The notes beneath the pieces were generated by a model. It had not been told where the DNA came from and did not search any database. It saw only the letters and a list, made by a program, of their open reading frames with translations. From the NCBI GenBank assembly GCA_041398905.1, contig JAWKTV010000022.1, positions 1 to 64,000 on the forward strand: a stretch of 64,000 nucleotides of DNA, written 5' to 3'. Numbering within the stretch: position 1 is the stretch's first letter; every line of letters begins with the position of its first letter. Made by a program: the position numbers and the translations under genes. Positions 8,585-18,242 of this stretch are shown piece by piece. The DNA is from JAWKTV01 sp041398905. Its GTDB lineage: Bacteria; Planctomycetota; Planctomycetia; Planctomycetales; Planctomycetaceae.

Positions 8585-11239
8585 GTGTACCGCCTGAGTC
8601 ACCATGATTGCGAAGCGAATCCTCCCGCGACGCCGTGTCGCGGGGGGCGGGCCGGACTGTGGCTGGTGGTGTGCCTGCTGCAGTTGGTGAGTCTGGCGAT
8701 GTTGCCGGGCGTGGGGCTGGCGGACGACGACGCGACTGCTGACGCGACTGTCGACGCGACCGACGAGGCGGCGGAGCGGGCGCGGAAGAACTTTCGGTTC
8801 ACGCCGGTTGAAGAGATGGTGTTGCCCGAGGCGGCGCACTTCCTGAGCAGCGATCCCAACGCGCCGCGGGACTGGATCGTGCTGACGAACGGCGAAGCGA
8901 TCGAAGCACTGCCCGTTGTGCCGCGGCCGGGCACGCTCGATCAGCGACGACAGGAGATCAATACCAAGCTCGAACAGCGGAAGGGGCTGAGCGGTGCGAA
9001 GCTGGAGAAGTGGAAGCGGGAACTGGCGAAGCTGCAGGGACTGGAAGTAACGATCCCGGCCTTGGAACCTGAGCCGGAATACCGTGTGCCCGTGGATCGC
9101 ATCGAGCGGATCGTCCATCACGAGGACCAGTGGCTGCGACGGATCGGTCAACTGATTGACGAACGGAACGTCGATACGGCGCTGGAACTGCTCAGCGCGC
9201 TGCAGCAGTGGCGTCCGGACTGGCCGGGGATCGATGAGCGGACGACCGAGCTGATCTTCGCGGACGCGGACAATCGGCTGAAGGCGGGTGACCGTGAAGT
9301 GGCGCTGATGCTGCTGGAAGAGGTCTCCCGCCGGGATGCGAAGTTCAAGGGGCTGGGGGAGCTGGCGGGACAGGCGGTCGATCAGCAGATCGCGGAAGCG
9401 ATCGGCAAGTCGGACTACCGTCAGGCGCGGTACTTCCTCAATCGATTGAATCGGATTGCTGCAAACTCGGCGGTGTGGCAGCAGCACACGGGGGATCTGA
9501 ATCAACGGGCGGTCGGGCTGGTGAAGGAAGCCCGCGATCAGCAGGCGCAGGGGGACACGGCTGCGGCGCTGGACACGATCGAGCGGGCGGCGCGCGTCTG
9601 GCCGGATGCGGACGGGCTGGCGGCGACTTACAAGTCGATCGCCGAGCGCTACCAGATCGTGCGATCGGGTGTGTTGTCGCTGGCGGGTCAGCCCACGGCG
9701 TACCCCTTCGAGACCGATGCCGATGCCCGTCATCGGCGTTTGACCGAGATACCGCTATTCGAGATCGCGTCGTTTCCCAATGGTACCGCCCGTTATCGCT
9801 CGCGGTTCTTTGACGAATGGATACCGCAGGACCTCGGGCGAACGATCACGTTTTCGCTGCGGCAGACTCGTCAGCCGTGGGAGGCGCAGCCGGTGCTGCT
9901 CGGGTGGCCAATCACCGATCGCATCCGTGAACGGCTGGACCCGTCCCATCCAGATTACGACGAGCGGCTCGCCGGTTACGTGAGCACACTGAATGTCATC
10001 TCTCCGTTCGAGTTCGAGATGGAGTTCCGCCGAGTTCCGCCGCGACTGGAGGCGCTGCTGACGGACCCGATTGTCGTCGCCCCACCGGTCGATCGTGCGA
10101 GCGATGACTCGGCGGAGACGGCTGCGGAGGGGGCGGCGGGTGCGGCGGGTGCGGGGGATGGAGGGACGTTCGTTTCGGTTGCGGCGGCGGGTCACTCGGC
10201 GACGGCTGGTGGCTTTCAGCGGGTGGAGCAGGAGAGCGATCTCGTGCGTTATCGCCGATACCTGGCGGAGCCGGACCGGCTGCGGAAGTATCACGTGGCG
10301 GAGTTGTTCGAGTTCCGGTACCCGGACCCGGAAGCGGCGTTGTACGCCTTTGAATTGGGTGAGGTGGACATGCTGCCGACGCCGCCACTGTGGATCGTGC
10401 GGCGTCTGGAGGCGGATGAGGAGGCGAAGAGTAAGTACTTTTTGCTGAAGCACGCGATTCCGGAGACGCACGTGCTGCAGTTCAACCCGGCTCAGAAGGT
10501 GGTTCGATCGCGCGAACTGCGGCGGGCGCTGGTGTATGCATCGGACCGGTGGAGCATTCTTGAGGATGTGCTGCTGCGCCAGGAAGGTGGTTCTCAGGGT
10601 CGGGTGGTTTCGGGTCCGTTCCCGAACACGAGCCGTGCGAACGCCCGGGACGTGCCGATTCGTCCGTACGATCCCTACGCGGGGCTGGCGTTGCGGCTCG
10701 CGGCGATCAACTCGCTGAAGGCGAGCAAGGTGATTGAGGGTGACGAGTTGCCGCCGCTGCGGATGCTGGTTCCGCCGGACGCGACGATACAGGCGGCAGC
10801 TCTGAAGCTGGTCGAGGGGTGGGCGCGGATCGGTTTGACGGTGGAGATCGTGCCCGACGACGACCTGAATGCCTACGAGGAGGGTAACTGGCATTTGATT
10901 TATCGCCAGGTGCGGATGACCGAGCCGATCGTGGAGTTGTGGCCGTTCCTGACGATGAACGACACAGCCCGCATCGACGATCTGGCGATGCTGCCTGACT
11001 GGCTGAAGCAGGAGGTGATCGACCTCGACCGCTCATCGGACTGGTCGCGGGCCGAGGAGCGTGTGAAGGAGTTGCACCGACACTTGTCGCTGGAGGCGGC
11101 GATTATTCCGTTGTGGGAAGTTGACCAGTACAGCCTGTATCGCAAGCACCTGCAGGGACTTTCGGAGTCGCCCGTTCACTGTTACGAGATGATCGATCAG
11201 TGGACCCGCGAGGCGTCTCTGGATGCCGTGGGATCCTGA
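8585..11239 (+). CDS. Family 5 extracellular solute-binding protein, TPR-containing
   Basis: I choose GTG 8585 as the start because GGGAGA lies about 8 bases upstream and it gives a signal peptide (GLWLVVCLLQLVSLAMLPGVGLA); a TTG 30 bases earlier is the alternative. The first 370 residues or so are helical and repeat-like (TPR-like). The C-terminal half resembles the peptide/nickel-type periplasmic binding domain (SBP_bac_5): the segment around FEFRYPDPEAALYAFELGEVDMLP, and VVRSRELRRALVYASDRWSI where the ligand lobe forms. No permease or ATPase genes are nearby, so it may not work in a standard ABC importer. Its stop overlaps the next start by ATGA, indicating translational coupling. Confidence 0.75.
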   Translation: MYRLSHHDCEANPPATPCRGGRAGLWLVVCLLQLVSLAMLPGVGLADDDATADATVDATDEAAERARKNFRFTPVEEMVLPEAAHFLSSDPNAPRDWIVLTNGEAIEALPVVPRPGTLDQRRQEINTKLEQRKGLSGAKLEKWKRELAKLQGLEVTIPALEPEPEYRVPVDRIERIVHHEDQWLRRIGQLIDERNVDTALELLSALQQWRPDWPGIDERTTELIFADADNRLKAGDREVALMLLEEVSRRDAKFKGLGELAGQAVDQQIAEAIGKSDYRQARYFLNRLNRIAANSAVWQQHTGDLNQRAVGLVKEARDQQAQGDTAAALDTIERAARVWPDADGLAATYKSIAERYQIVRSGVLSLAGQPTAYPFETDADARHRRLTEIPLFEIASFPNGTARYRSRFFDEWIPQDLGRTITFSLRQTRQPWEAQPVLLGWPITDRIRERLDPSHPDYDERLAGYVSTLNVISPFEFEMEFRRVPPRLEALLTDPIVVAPPVDRASDDSAETAAEGAAGAAGAGDGGTFVSVAAAGHSATAGGFQRVEQESDLVRYRRYLAEPDRLRKYHVAELFEFRYPDPEAALYAFELGEVDMLPTPPLWIVRRLEADEEAKSKYFLLKHAIPETHVLQFNPAQKVVRSRELRRALVYASDRWSILEDVLLRQEGGSQGRVVSGPFPNTSRANARDVPIRPYDPYAGLALRLAAINSLKASKVIEGDELPPLRMLVPPDATIQAAALKLVEGWARIGLTVEIVPDDDLNAYEEGNWHLIYRQVRMTEPIVELWPFLTMNDTARIDDLAMLPDWLKQEVIDLDRSSDWSRAEERVKELHRHLSLEAAIIPLWEVDQYSLYRKHLQGLSESPVHCYEMIDQWTREASLDAVGS

Positions 11240-12874
11240 TGACCGAGCGCGTGATGATCGATCGTTCCATACTCCACAGATTGGCCATGCAGGGGCATCG
11301 CCTGCGCCTGTTGGCGGGCCTGCTGGGCGTGGCGCTGTTGGGTGTCGGGCTGACCTCGCTGGCGGTGGGTGACGATGCGCGCAGTCCGCGGCGGCCACAG
11401 CGGGTGCGGAGTCGACGTCGCCCGCGGCAACGGAGGGTGCCGCGACCAAGCTGCCGCCGCAAGTGGCGAGGCTGGTGCCACTCCGACCCTCAAGCCGCTG
11501 CCTTCGCCGCCACCCCCTCCGGTCGAACTGCGGGCGTACCGTGTGCTGGTGGCGCTGGGGTTTGGAGACGGGCCGCGCGTGCCGAAGGGTCTGCCGAACC
11601 GGCTGACGTTGGAGTTGCGACGGCAGATTGACACTCGGGTCGGTCCATTGTGGGAGGCGGATGTGACCGAGGTGCCGTGGCTCCAGCCGGGGTCGCGGCG
11701 TCTGCTCAATGACATGACGGAGGCCGACCTCAACGCCCGGTTCTTGCCCACCGATTACGACAAGGTGTTCCTGGCGACGGTGGAGACGGAAGGAGGCGGT
11801 TACCGGATCTCCGCGCGTGAGTGGGACCGCAACTCGCAGACGTCGACGGCGGTGACCTCCCGCAGCGAGTATGAGAGCCGTGTGCTCGGTGATCGGTTGT
11901 TCGCGGAGGTCTACACTCACTTCCGTCCCCTGGCGGAGGTCGAGACGGTGTCGGAGGATGGGAAGACGATTGGGATGGTTGTCCGGGGCGGTGAGTTGTT
12001 GCCGGCTGACCCCGCGGCCGCACCTGCGGAAGTGGGGGCGTATCTCGCTCCGTACTATCGCTACTACGACCGCAAGAAGGAGCTGCGGCAACTGCAGATG
12101 CTGGAGTGGACTTACCTGCATGTGACGGGAGTGGAACGAGCGCGTGTGACGGCGCAGTTGATCTCGACGTTTCAGAATCCGCTGGCGGGTAGCCGTCGCC
12201 GGGTGGACCTGATGGCGATCACGCTGAAGCCGCGGTTCGAGGGGACGGAGTTGACGGTGTATCCGCGTGGCCAGCCGGACAATCCGGTCGCGGGATTGCG
12301 CATCGATGTGACGGATCGCGAGCCGACGGCTGAGGACAAGGTCGAAGACCGCCTCGTGCTGTACACGGGTCGCCAGGGAGCCGTGATGATTCCGGTGAAC
12401 GCCGGGACGCCGCTGCAGTACCTGTACATTTTGAGCGGCAAGAGCGTGCTGGCGGAGATTCCCTATATTGCTGGCAACGCGCCGACCGCGCGGCTGGAGG
12501 TGCCTGACGATGGTCCGCGGCTGGGGGTGGAAGGCGAGGTCGAGATTCTGGAGGCAGAGCTGATTGAGCTGGTGGCGCGTCGCGAGGTCGCGATGGCGCG
12601 GGCGCTGGGTCTGGCGAAGGGGAAGGACTGGGAGGCCGCGGACCGGCTGGTGGAGGAGATCAAGCAACTGCCGACGCGCGAGTCGATGCTGGAGCGTGTC
12701 GAGCGGATGCGGCTGCAAGCCGTGGATGCGGCGCGTCGAACGAATAACCGCGTCGGTGAGATCCGGATCAACAAGCTGTGCAAGACATTGGTTGAGCATA
12801 TCGAGCGGCACCTGAACCCGGACCGTGTGCGCGGGTTTCTGCAGGAGTACCGCGTGTTGAAGGACGTTGGCTGA
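11239..12874 (+). CDS. Secreted hypothetical protein (frameshift in linker)
   Basis: It starts at ATG 11239, overlapping the previous stop. The N-terminus is a signal peptide or membrane anchor (LRLLAGLLGVALLGVGLTSLAVG). The frame changes in a repetitive Ala/Thr/Pro linker around 11390-11480 and the body then reads without interruption to the stop at 12874, starting VELRAYRVLVALGFGDGPRVP. The mature part of about 450 residues has a beta-rich middle and a helical C-terminus (ELIELVARREVAMARALGLA). I do not recognise the family. Its position as the last gene of the Tol-like cluster suggests a periplasmic partner of the solute-binding and propeller proteins. Confidence 0.6.
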
Positions 12875-13295
12875 GGTCTGGTCGGGAAGACGCCGACAGA
12901 TCTGGTTGTCCCAGATGGAGCGGGGTTGCCAGATCGCTCCGAAGATGGGCTTTGGCAGAGCGGCTGGCGACGTCGGGGGCTTTTGCTTTCGCGTGGCGAT
13001 CCCCGCTCCCGATGCTGGGGCGAGTTCGCTCGGGAATTCTGGCGAGCCGGCGTGCGTCCGCTTCCGGACCGGGGCGATGCCCGGACATCAGCTGCGTGAT
13101 TCACCGGCGATGGTGTCGACACCGCGCCCGACGGTTTGGGGCGTCACGGCCACCGGCTCGCCAACACCGATGGCAATCCCGCATCTCAACCAGAGGGCGA
13201 CTGCGCCCGGCTGACTTGGGCGGGCTGAGTGTATTGGCAACATGGGGGCCGCTGGCGTACCTTGGTGCTTTTCCCGAGTTCATCCGGACGCATGC
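12875..13295. other. Intergenic region, 421 bp
   Basis: This lies between two plus-strand genes. Several short open frames exist but none has family or ribosome-binding-site support. No repeat or hairpin stands out. Confidence 0.4.
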
Positions 13296-14293
13296 ATGTC
13301 TCGCTGTCTTGTCACCGGGGGAGCTGGCTTCATCGGCAGCCACCTCACCGAACGCCTGCTGGCCCACGGCATCAGGTCACCGTCATCGACGATCTCTCAA
13401 CCGGGCGGGCTGAGAACCTGCAAGGGGTGCGTGCGCATCCGGGATTGCGGCTGGTCGAGGCTTCGATTTCGGACACGCTGGCTTTAGCGGAGGCCGCCCG
13501 CGACGCGGAGGTGATTTACCACCTGGCGGCGGCGGTGGGGGTGAAGCTGGTCGCGGATGATCCCGTCCACACGATCGAGACCAACATCCATCCAACGGAG
13601 TACCTGCTGCGTCTCGCTGCAGGGCCGTCGGCGGTTCTTCATGGCCTCGACCAGCGAGGTGTATGGCAAGAATCCGAAGGAGCGGTGGAACGAGGAGGAC
13701 GACTTGCAGTTGGGGCCGACTTCGCGGCCGCGGTGGGCGTATGGCTGTTCGAAGGCGATTGACGAGTTTCTGGCGTTGGCATACCACCGCAAGTTCGGGC
13801 TGCCGGTGGTGATTGGCCGGTTCTTCAATGTCATCGGTCCGCGGCAGGTGGGGCAGTACGGGATGGTGGTGCCGCGATTTATCGATCAGGCGCTCGAGGG
13901 CGGGCCGGTGGTGGTGTACGACGACGGCAGCCAGGAGCGGTGCTTCGCGCATGTGCGGGAAGTCGTCGAGTGCGTGCAGACATTGACCGAAAGCGACGCG
14001 GCGGTCGGGGAGATCTTCAACATCGGCAGTGAGCAGCCGGTGTCGGTGCTGGCGCTCGCGCGGGAGGTGATCGCCCGGACGAATCCGGAAGTCCAGATCC
14101 AACATATCGCCTACCGTGAAGCGTATGGAGAGGACTTCGAGGATGTGCAGCGGCGGGTGCCGGACGTCAGCAAGCTCGCCCGCACGATTGGTCTTCAGCC
14201 GAAGGCTTCGCTGGGGAGATTCTAGAGGAGTTGATCGCGTGGAAACGGGAGCGACTCGCGGCGGGGCAGGCGGCCGGTCATTCCGGGGGCTGA
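13296..14293 (+). CDS. NAD-dependent epimerase/dehydratase, SDR family (frameshifted)
   Basis: It starts at ATG 13296 with MSRCLVTGGAGFIGSHLTER, the extended-SDR Rossmann signature (GxxGxxG) for NAD(P). The sense then moves to another frame near 13372 (HQVTVIDDLSTGRAENLQGV), again near 13625 (FMASTSEVYGKNPKE), and again near 14213 (GEILEELIAWKRERLAAG), stopping at 14291-14293. The catalytic YxxxK is present (AYGCSK) with the upstream Ser/Thr of STSEVYG. Joined length is about 330 residues, normal for nucleotide-sugar epimerases, decarboxylases and 4,6-dehydratases. The exact substrate cannot be assigned; a role in surface polysaccharide synthesis is likely. The breaks look like consensus indels. 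Confidence 0.75.
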
Positions 14294-14344
14294 GGAACTG
14301 CTGCGACAAGAAAATCGACACGAGTCGGCAGAGACGAAACGGCG

Positions 14345-15415
14345 TTGGCATTGATCTTCGCGAAACAGATCTCGACGAAACAACTCGCGCTGCTCACCCG
14401 GAGTTTGGGGACGAGCCTGCACGCGGGGGTCGCCGTGACCAAGTCGATCGAGACTTCGGTGCGGAAGACTTCGGACGCGGCTGCGTCACGCGCTGGAGCG
14501 GATCGTCGATGACATCAAGAGCGGTTCGACGTTCACGGACGCCATCGACGCGCAGGGGAACTACTTCCGGACCTGTTCGTCGACATGGTGTCCGTGGGTG
14601 AGCAGGCGGGGGCGTTGCCGGAGGTGCTGCAGGCGCTGTCGTCGCACTACGAGAACAACCTGCGTCTGAAGAAGGACTTCCTGAGTCAGATCACCTGGCC
14701 GGCGATTCAGTTGTTCGCGGCGATCATGGTGCTTGGCCTGTTGATCTTCATTCTGGGGATCATCAACGAGAGCACCGGCAGCAGGATGGACATTCTGGGC
14801 TGGGGGCTGTCGGGAACGTCCGGGGCGTTGAAGTGGTTCGCGGGCTGGGGCGGCGGGCTGCTGCTTGCGTGGTTCAGCTATCGACTGATCCGCACATCGC
14901 TGAGGGGTAAACAGCTCGTGCATCAGACGCTGCTGCGGATCCCCGTGATTGGCGGGTGCATGCGGAGCTTTGCGATCGCCCGGTTTTCTTGGGCGTTTCA
15001 CCTGACGCAGTCCGCCGGCATGCCGATCGACGACAGTCTCGACGCGAGCTTGTCCGCGACGGGCAACGGGCGCTTCGAAGCGGCGACGCCCCGGATGCTC
15101 GATGACATCATGGCGGGCGAAACGCTGAGCGACACGCTCCATCGCAGCGACCTGTTTCCGGAGGAGTTCATCAACATCGTGGAGGTCGCGGAGACTTCGG
15201 GGACCGTTCCGGAGGCGTTGAACCGACTCAGTCCGCAGTTTGAAGAGGATGCCCGCCGGAGCTTGAAGACTTTGGCGACCCTGGCCGGCTGGCTCGTGTG
15301 GCTGATTGTCGCGGGGTTCATCGTCTACGTGATTTTCAAGATCGCCTTCTGGTATATCAACCTGATCTCGATGGGGGCACAGGACCCGGAGAAGCTGTTC
15401 GACATGCTGGAGTAG
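14345..15415 (+). CDS. Type II secretion system F-family (GspF/PilC-like) inner-membrane protein (frameshifted)
   Basis: Recognisable sequence begins near 14345 (possible TTG start; ALIFAKQISTKQLALLTRSLGTSLHAGVAV) and changes frame near 14475 and 14570 before running cleanly to the stop at 15415. Two repeated T2SSF domains are visible, each with the LTRSLGTSLHAG or FHLTQSAGMPIDDSL opening and a later GE-AG/ETSG turn (MVSVGEQAGALPEVL; EVAETSGTVPEALNR). Three transmembrane segments are seen, near LFAAIMVLGLLIFILGII, WGGGLLLAWFSYRLI and WLVWLIVAGFIVYVIF. The family forms the platform of type II secretion or type IV pilus machines. No ATPase or secretin gene lies nearby. The start is uncertain. 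Confidence 0.75.
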
Positions 15416-15449
15416 CGGGTGGTTGCCGGGGCGGGTCGGCCGGAGCGTC

Positions 15450-15938
15450 TCAGGGGCGCGGCGTGACCCGGGGGGCGAGCCGAGGGTGGGCGATGATTTC
15501 GCGAAGACGTTCGGCGAAACGAGTGACGTCCGCGGGCGAGTCAGTGGTCGCGCGTAATTCTTGCAGCGCGTGATTGTCAAAATGGGTCAGCCAGGATTGC
15601 AACTGGTCGCGCATCGCTCCGAGGAACTCGGCCAGTTCGTCCGGGGTGAGTTCGCTGCGGAGCAGGCTGGTGGTTGCCGGCGCGCGTTCGCGGCGGAGGC
15701 GGGCGAGCGTCTGTCCTTCCGATCGATACAGACAGCCGTCGCGGAACGCTCGTCGCAGTCGCCCCAGCCGGTCGAAGTGGTAGACCGGGTCGCCGTCCCA
15801 GTAAATGGAGCAGCCCCCTTCGCGGCGAAAGCCGGCGGTGATTACGCTGGTTTGGCCGGGGAATTGCCATTCCCAGCGGGGTTTGAGTCCGCGGGCCTCG
15901 GCGAACAGGTCCTCACGATCCGCTTCAATCCTCGCCAT
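15450..15938 (-). CDS. Conserved hypothetical protein
   Basis: A 162-residue soluble protein from ATG 15938; a TTG two codons upstream is possible. It contains a compact beta-rich start (WEWQFPGQTSVITAGFRREGGCSIYWDGDPVYHFD) followed by helices. No signal peptide or membrane segment is seen. I do not recognise a characterised family. It is convergent with the GspF-like gene (34 bp apart) and divergent from the M24-like gene, with which it may share a promoter region. Confidence 0.65.
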   Translation of the reverse strand: MARIEADREDLFAEARGLKPRWEWQFPGQTSVITAGFRREGGCSIYWDGDPVYHFDRLGRLRRAFRDGCLYRSEGQTLARLRRERAPATTSLLRSELTPDELAEFLGAMRDQLQSWLTHFDNHALQELRATTDSPADVTRFAERLREIIAHPRLAPRVTPRP

Positions 15939-16097
15939 GCGCAATCAGGGGCCAAGAGATTCAAAAGTTCTTTGATGGGATTGTACGCAAGGGGGCTGGC
16001 ATCTGATATGCTGGAACAGGTTCGTGCGGCCGTTCGGCGGGGATCAACCCGGTACGAATCAGCGTCATCAGTCGAGGAATCTCGCGGGAGTCGTTCG

Positions 16098-17252
16098 ATG
16101 CCCGAGACACTGACGGAACAGCTCGTCTCATCCACCACCGGCTTGCGGGCCGCGCAGGAGGAGCTTCGCGCGGAGGTGGTGCGTCGTCACGCCTTGCTGA
16201 CGGAATATGCGACGCTGAAAGGTGTGGACGCGCTGCTGCTGCAGCGTCCGGCGAACATCGCCTGGCTGACCTGCGGGGCTGAGGTTTCGCGCCCGGGAAG
16301 TTGTCAGTCCGTGGCGAGCGTTTTTCTGATGAAGGAGGCCCGCTGCCTTCTGGCGAGCAATGTCGATTCGCCGTATCTGTTCGATGGCCCGTTCAACGGT
16401 CTTGGTTTTCAACTCAAGGAGCGGCCGTGGCATGAGGGGCTGCGGACGCTGCTGAGCGATGTGTGTCGCGGTCGCAAGGTAGCGAGCGACGCGCCCGTTG
16501 ACGGTGTCCCGGTGGTCGATTACGAGTTGTCGGCGTTTCGACGACAGATGAATGAGTTCGAGGAACGTCATCTCCGCGAGTTGGGTCGGGACTTGGCGCA
16601 CTGCATCGAAGCGACGTGCCGCACGTGCGATCAGGGGATCCCTGAATCGGAACTGGCGGCACAGTTGCACCACCGACTGGTGCGACGGCAGATCACGCCC
16701 TTGCAGATTCGGGTCGCGTCGGATGGCCGGAGTGAGCGGTACCGGAATTGGACGTTTTCGGATGCTCCGATTCAGCGGGGGGCGACGGTTTCGATCTTCG
16801 CTCGTCAGCACGGGCTGCATTTGGGGGTGACGCGGACGTTCGCGTTCGAGTCTCCTGATGAGGAGACGTTGAAGCGGCACCAGCACGCTTCGCTGGTGCT
16901 GGCTTCGGCGATGTACTTCTCACAGGTTGGTTGGGAAATGCGGGAGACCTGGAGCCGGCTGCAGCGGATCTACGACAAGTTTGGTGCTGCGGAAGAGTGG
17001 CGATTGGCGGAGCAGGGTATGCTGACGGGCTATGACGCCTGCGAGTGCGCCGTCACGCCGGGGGCCGATGTGCGGCTGGGGGCGGGCAACGTTGTGTGCT
17101 GGCAGCCGAGCGTGGGCGGGGCGATGGTGGGCGATTCGGTGCTGGTTCGCGGGGAGGGTCAGCTTTGTCTGACACCGGCTTCGCACTGGCCCACGCTCAG
17201 CATCGAGGTCAAGGGGACGCAGATCGACGTGCCGGATATCCTGCGTCGGTAG
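16098..17252 (+). CDS. M24 (Xaa-Pro aminopeptidase/creatinase fold) family protein, probably catalytically inactive
   Basis: I choose ATG 16098 because GGGAG lies 7-8 bases upstream; the frame itself is open much further 5'. The protein of 384 residues has the creatinase N-terminal domain (GVDALLLQRPANIAWLTCGAEV) and a C-terminal pita-bread domain. The expected five metal ligands (Asp, Asp, His, Glu, Glu) appear lost: the usual DxGxxxxGYxSDxTR region reads FARQHGLHLGVTRTFAF, and the late Glu region reads GDSVLVRGEG without the expected carboxylates. The fold is therefore probably kept while metal-dependent peptidase activity is not. Function unknown. Confidence 0.75.
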   Translation: MPETLTEQLVSSTTGLRAAQEELRAEVVRRHALLTEYATLKGVDALLLQRPANIAWLTCGAEVSRPGSCQSVASVFLMKEARCLLASNVDSPYLFDGPFNGLGFQLKERPWHEGLRTLLSDVCRGRKVASDAPVDGVPVVDYELSAFRRQMNEFEERHLRELGRDLAHCIEATCRTCDQGIPESELAAQLHHRLVRRQITPLQIRVASDGRSERYRNWTFSDAPIQRGATVSIFARQHGLHLGVTRTFAFESPDEETLKRHQHASLVLASAMYFSQVGWEMRETWSRLQRIYDKFGAAEEWRLAEQGMLTGYDACECAVTPGADVRLGAGNVVCWQPSVGGAMVGDSVLVRGEGQLCLTPASHWPTLSIEVKGTQIDVPDILRR

Positions 17253-17550
17253 GGCTTCGCGGCGACTTTGCTGTTCGCCCGCAGATCGCATTGATGGCGG
17301 TGCTTTCCCGGATGGCCTGGCGCGCCGTTGCGAGTGTGACGATTTCTGCGCGGGACCGTGGGATGAGGCGGCTTCTGCGAAATGGTGCTCGTGTGAGCCA
17401 GTTCACAGTCTCGCCGTGACGAAGCGGCACAATCCTATGTGGATCGTGTATCTTTCCTGCTGAGAGACCTCACGTCGCCGCGGCATTGCTCCTGCACTCG
17501 GGTGGAGTTGCGTGGCGTGTCTTCATCACTTACCCGAAGAGGAACGTAAA
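17253..17550. other. Upstream region of the bufferin-like locus, 298 bp
   Basis: No coding sequence is evident. The promoter of the metallophore-like locus should lie here, but I find no strong -35/-10 pair. A Shine-Dalgarno AGAGGA lies just before ATG 17551. Confidence 0.35.
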
Positions 17551-18087
17551 ATGGCTCGCGTTGACGTGACACGGCGGAACTTCAGTCAACTGACGGCCGC
17601 CGCCCTGGGTGGCATTGTGGCCGGCTCGATGGTTGGCTGCGAAAGCGGTGGCGGTGGTGGTGCGGGTGATGGAACTGGCGGCGGTGCCGGCGACGGCAGT
17701 GGCGGCGGTGCCGGTCACGAGGCGGAAGGTGGCGGTGAGGCGGCTGGCGGTGGTGATGCTGCCGAGCCAGTGTCGCTGTTGCTGGAGGAGCCGCATGTTT
17801 GCCGCGGTCTGAACACCTGCAAGGGAAAGGGGGCAAGCGGCGAGAATGCCTGCGCCGGACAGGGAACGTGCGCGACCGCGGTGGCTCACGAGTGTGCCGG
17901 GCACAACGAGTGCAAGGGCCAGGGAGGCTGCGGCGGCAAGCATGGTCAGAACGAGTGCAAAGGTCAGGGCGGCTGTGCGGTGCCGGTCGCCGCATCGCAT
18001 GGTTGGGAAGGTGTGCGTACGAAGTTCGAGGAAGCGATGAAGGCGGCGGGCAAGGGTGACGTCGGGGCCGCTCCGCCGGAGGCCTGA
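17551..18087 (+). CDS. Bufferin-like (BufA2-type) Cys-rich RiPP metallophore precursor with Tat/lipoprotein signal
   Basis: A 178-residue protein from ATG 17551, preceded by AGAGGA. Residues 7-12 (TRRNFS) are a twin-arginine motif, followed by a hydrophobic stretch and a lipobox ending at Cys30 (GSMVGC). Residues 33-70 are a Gly-rich spacer. The core has nine cysteines (C84, C90, C101, C107, C115, C121, C127, C136, C142) in repeats of the form CxGxNxCKG and CKGQGGC. MNIO-modified bufferins of the BufA2 group have Cys-rich cores with this kind of motif. The next two genes encode the expected modifying enzyme (DUF692) and partner (DUF2063). By analogy the peptide would bind copper or another soft metal outside the cytoplasm, here possibly tethered as a lipoprotein. 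That it is a substrate is inferred from motif and neighbourhood. Confidence 0.75.
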   Translation: MARVDVTRRNFSQLTAAALGGIVAGSMVGCESGGGGGAGDGTGGGAGDGSGGGAGHEAEGGGEAAGGGDAAEPVSLLLEEPHVCRGLNTCKGKGASGENACAGQGTCATAVAHECAGHNECKGQGGCGGKHGQNECKGQGGCAVPVAASHGWEGVRTKFEEAMKAAGKGDVGAAPPEA

Positions 18088-18242
18088 GTTTGATTGACTG
18101 GACGTTGCCCGCATGTGCGCGGGTGGCGATGCGTCGTTGGGCACCCTGTCGCGTCGGATGCGTTGAGCAATCGACCGACGGGGGCGTCCCGGTGATCCTG
18201 ATGAGCGGAGCCGGACCAGTGTCACTCGACCGGCGGTCATGA

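Noticed and set aside
11033..12811. A 592-residue minus-strand open frame
   Set aside because: It is antisense to the secreted protein at 11239, with Arg/Gln/His-rich composition and no recognisable domain; a shadow frame.
13296..14293. Epimerase gene considered a pseudogene
   Set aside because: All catalytic motifs persist across the breaks and the neighbouring genes show the same indel pattern, so consensus error is more likely.
17402..17433. TTCACA and CACAAT as a promoter of the bufferin-like locus
   Set aside because: The spacer would be 20 bases and both elements are imperfect; not enough to call.
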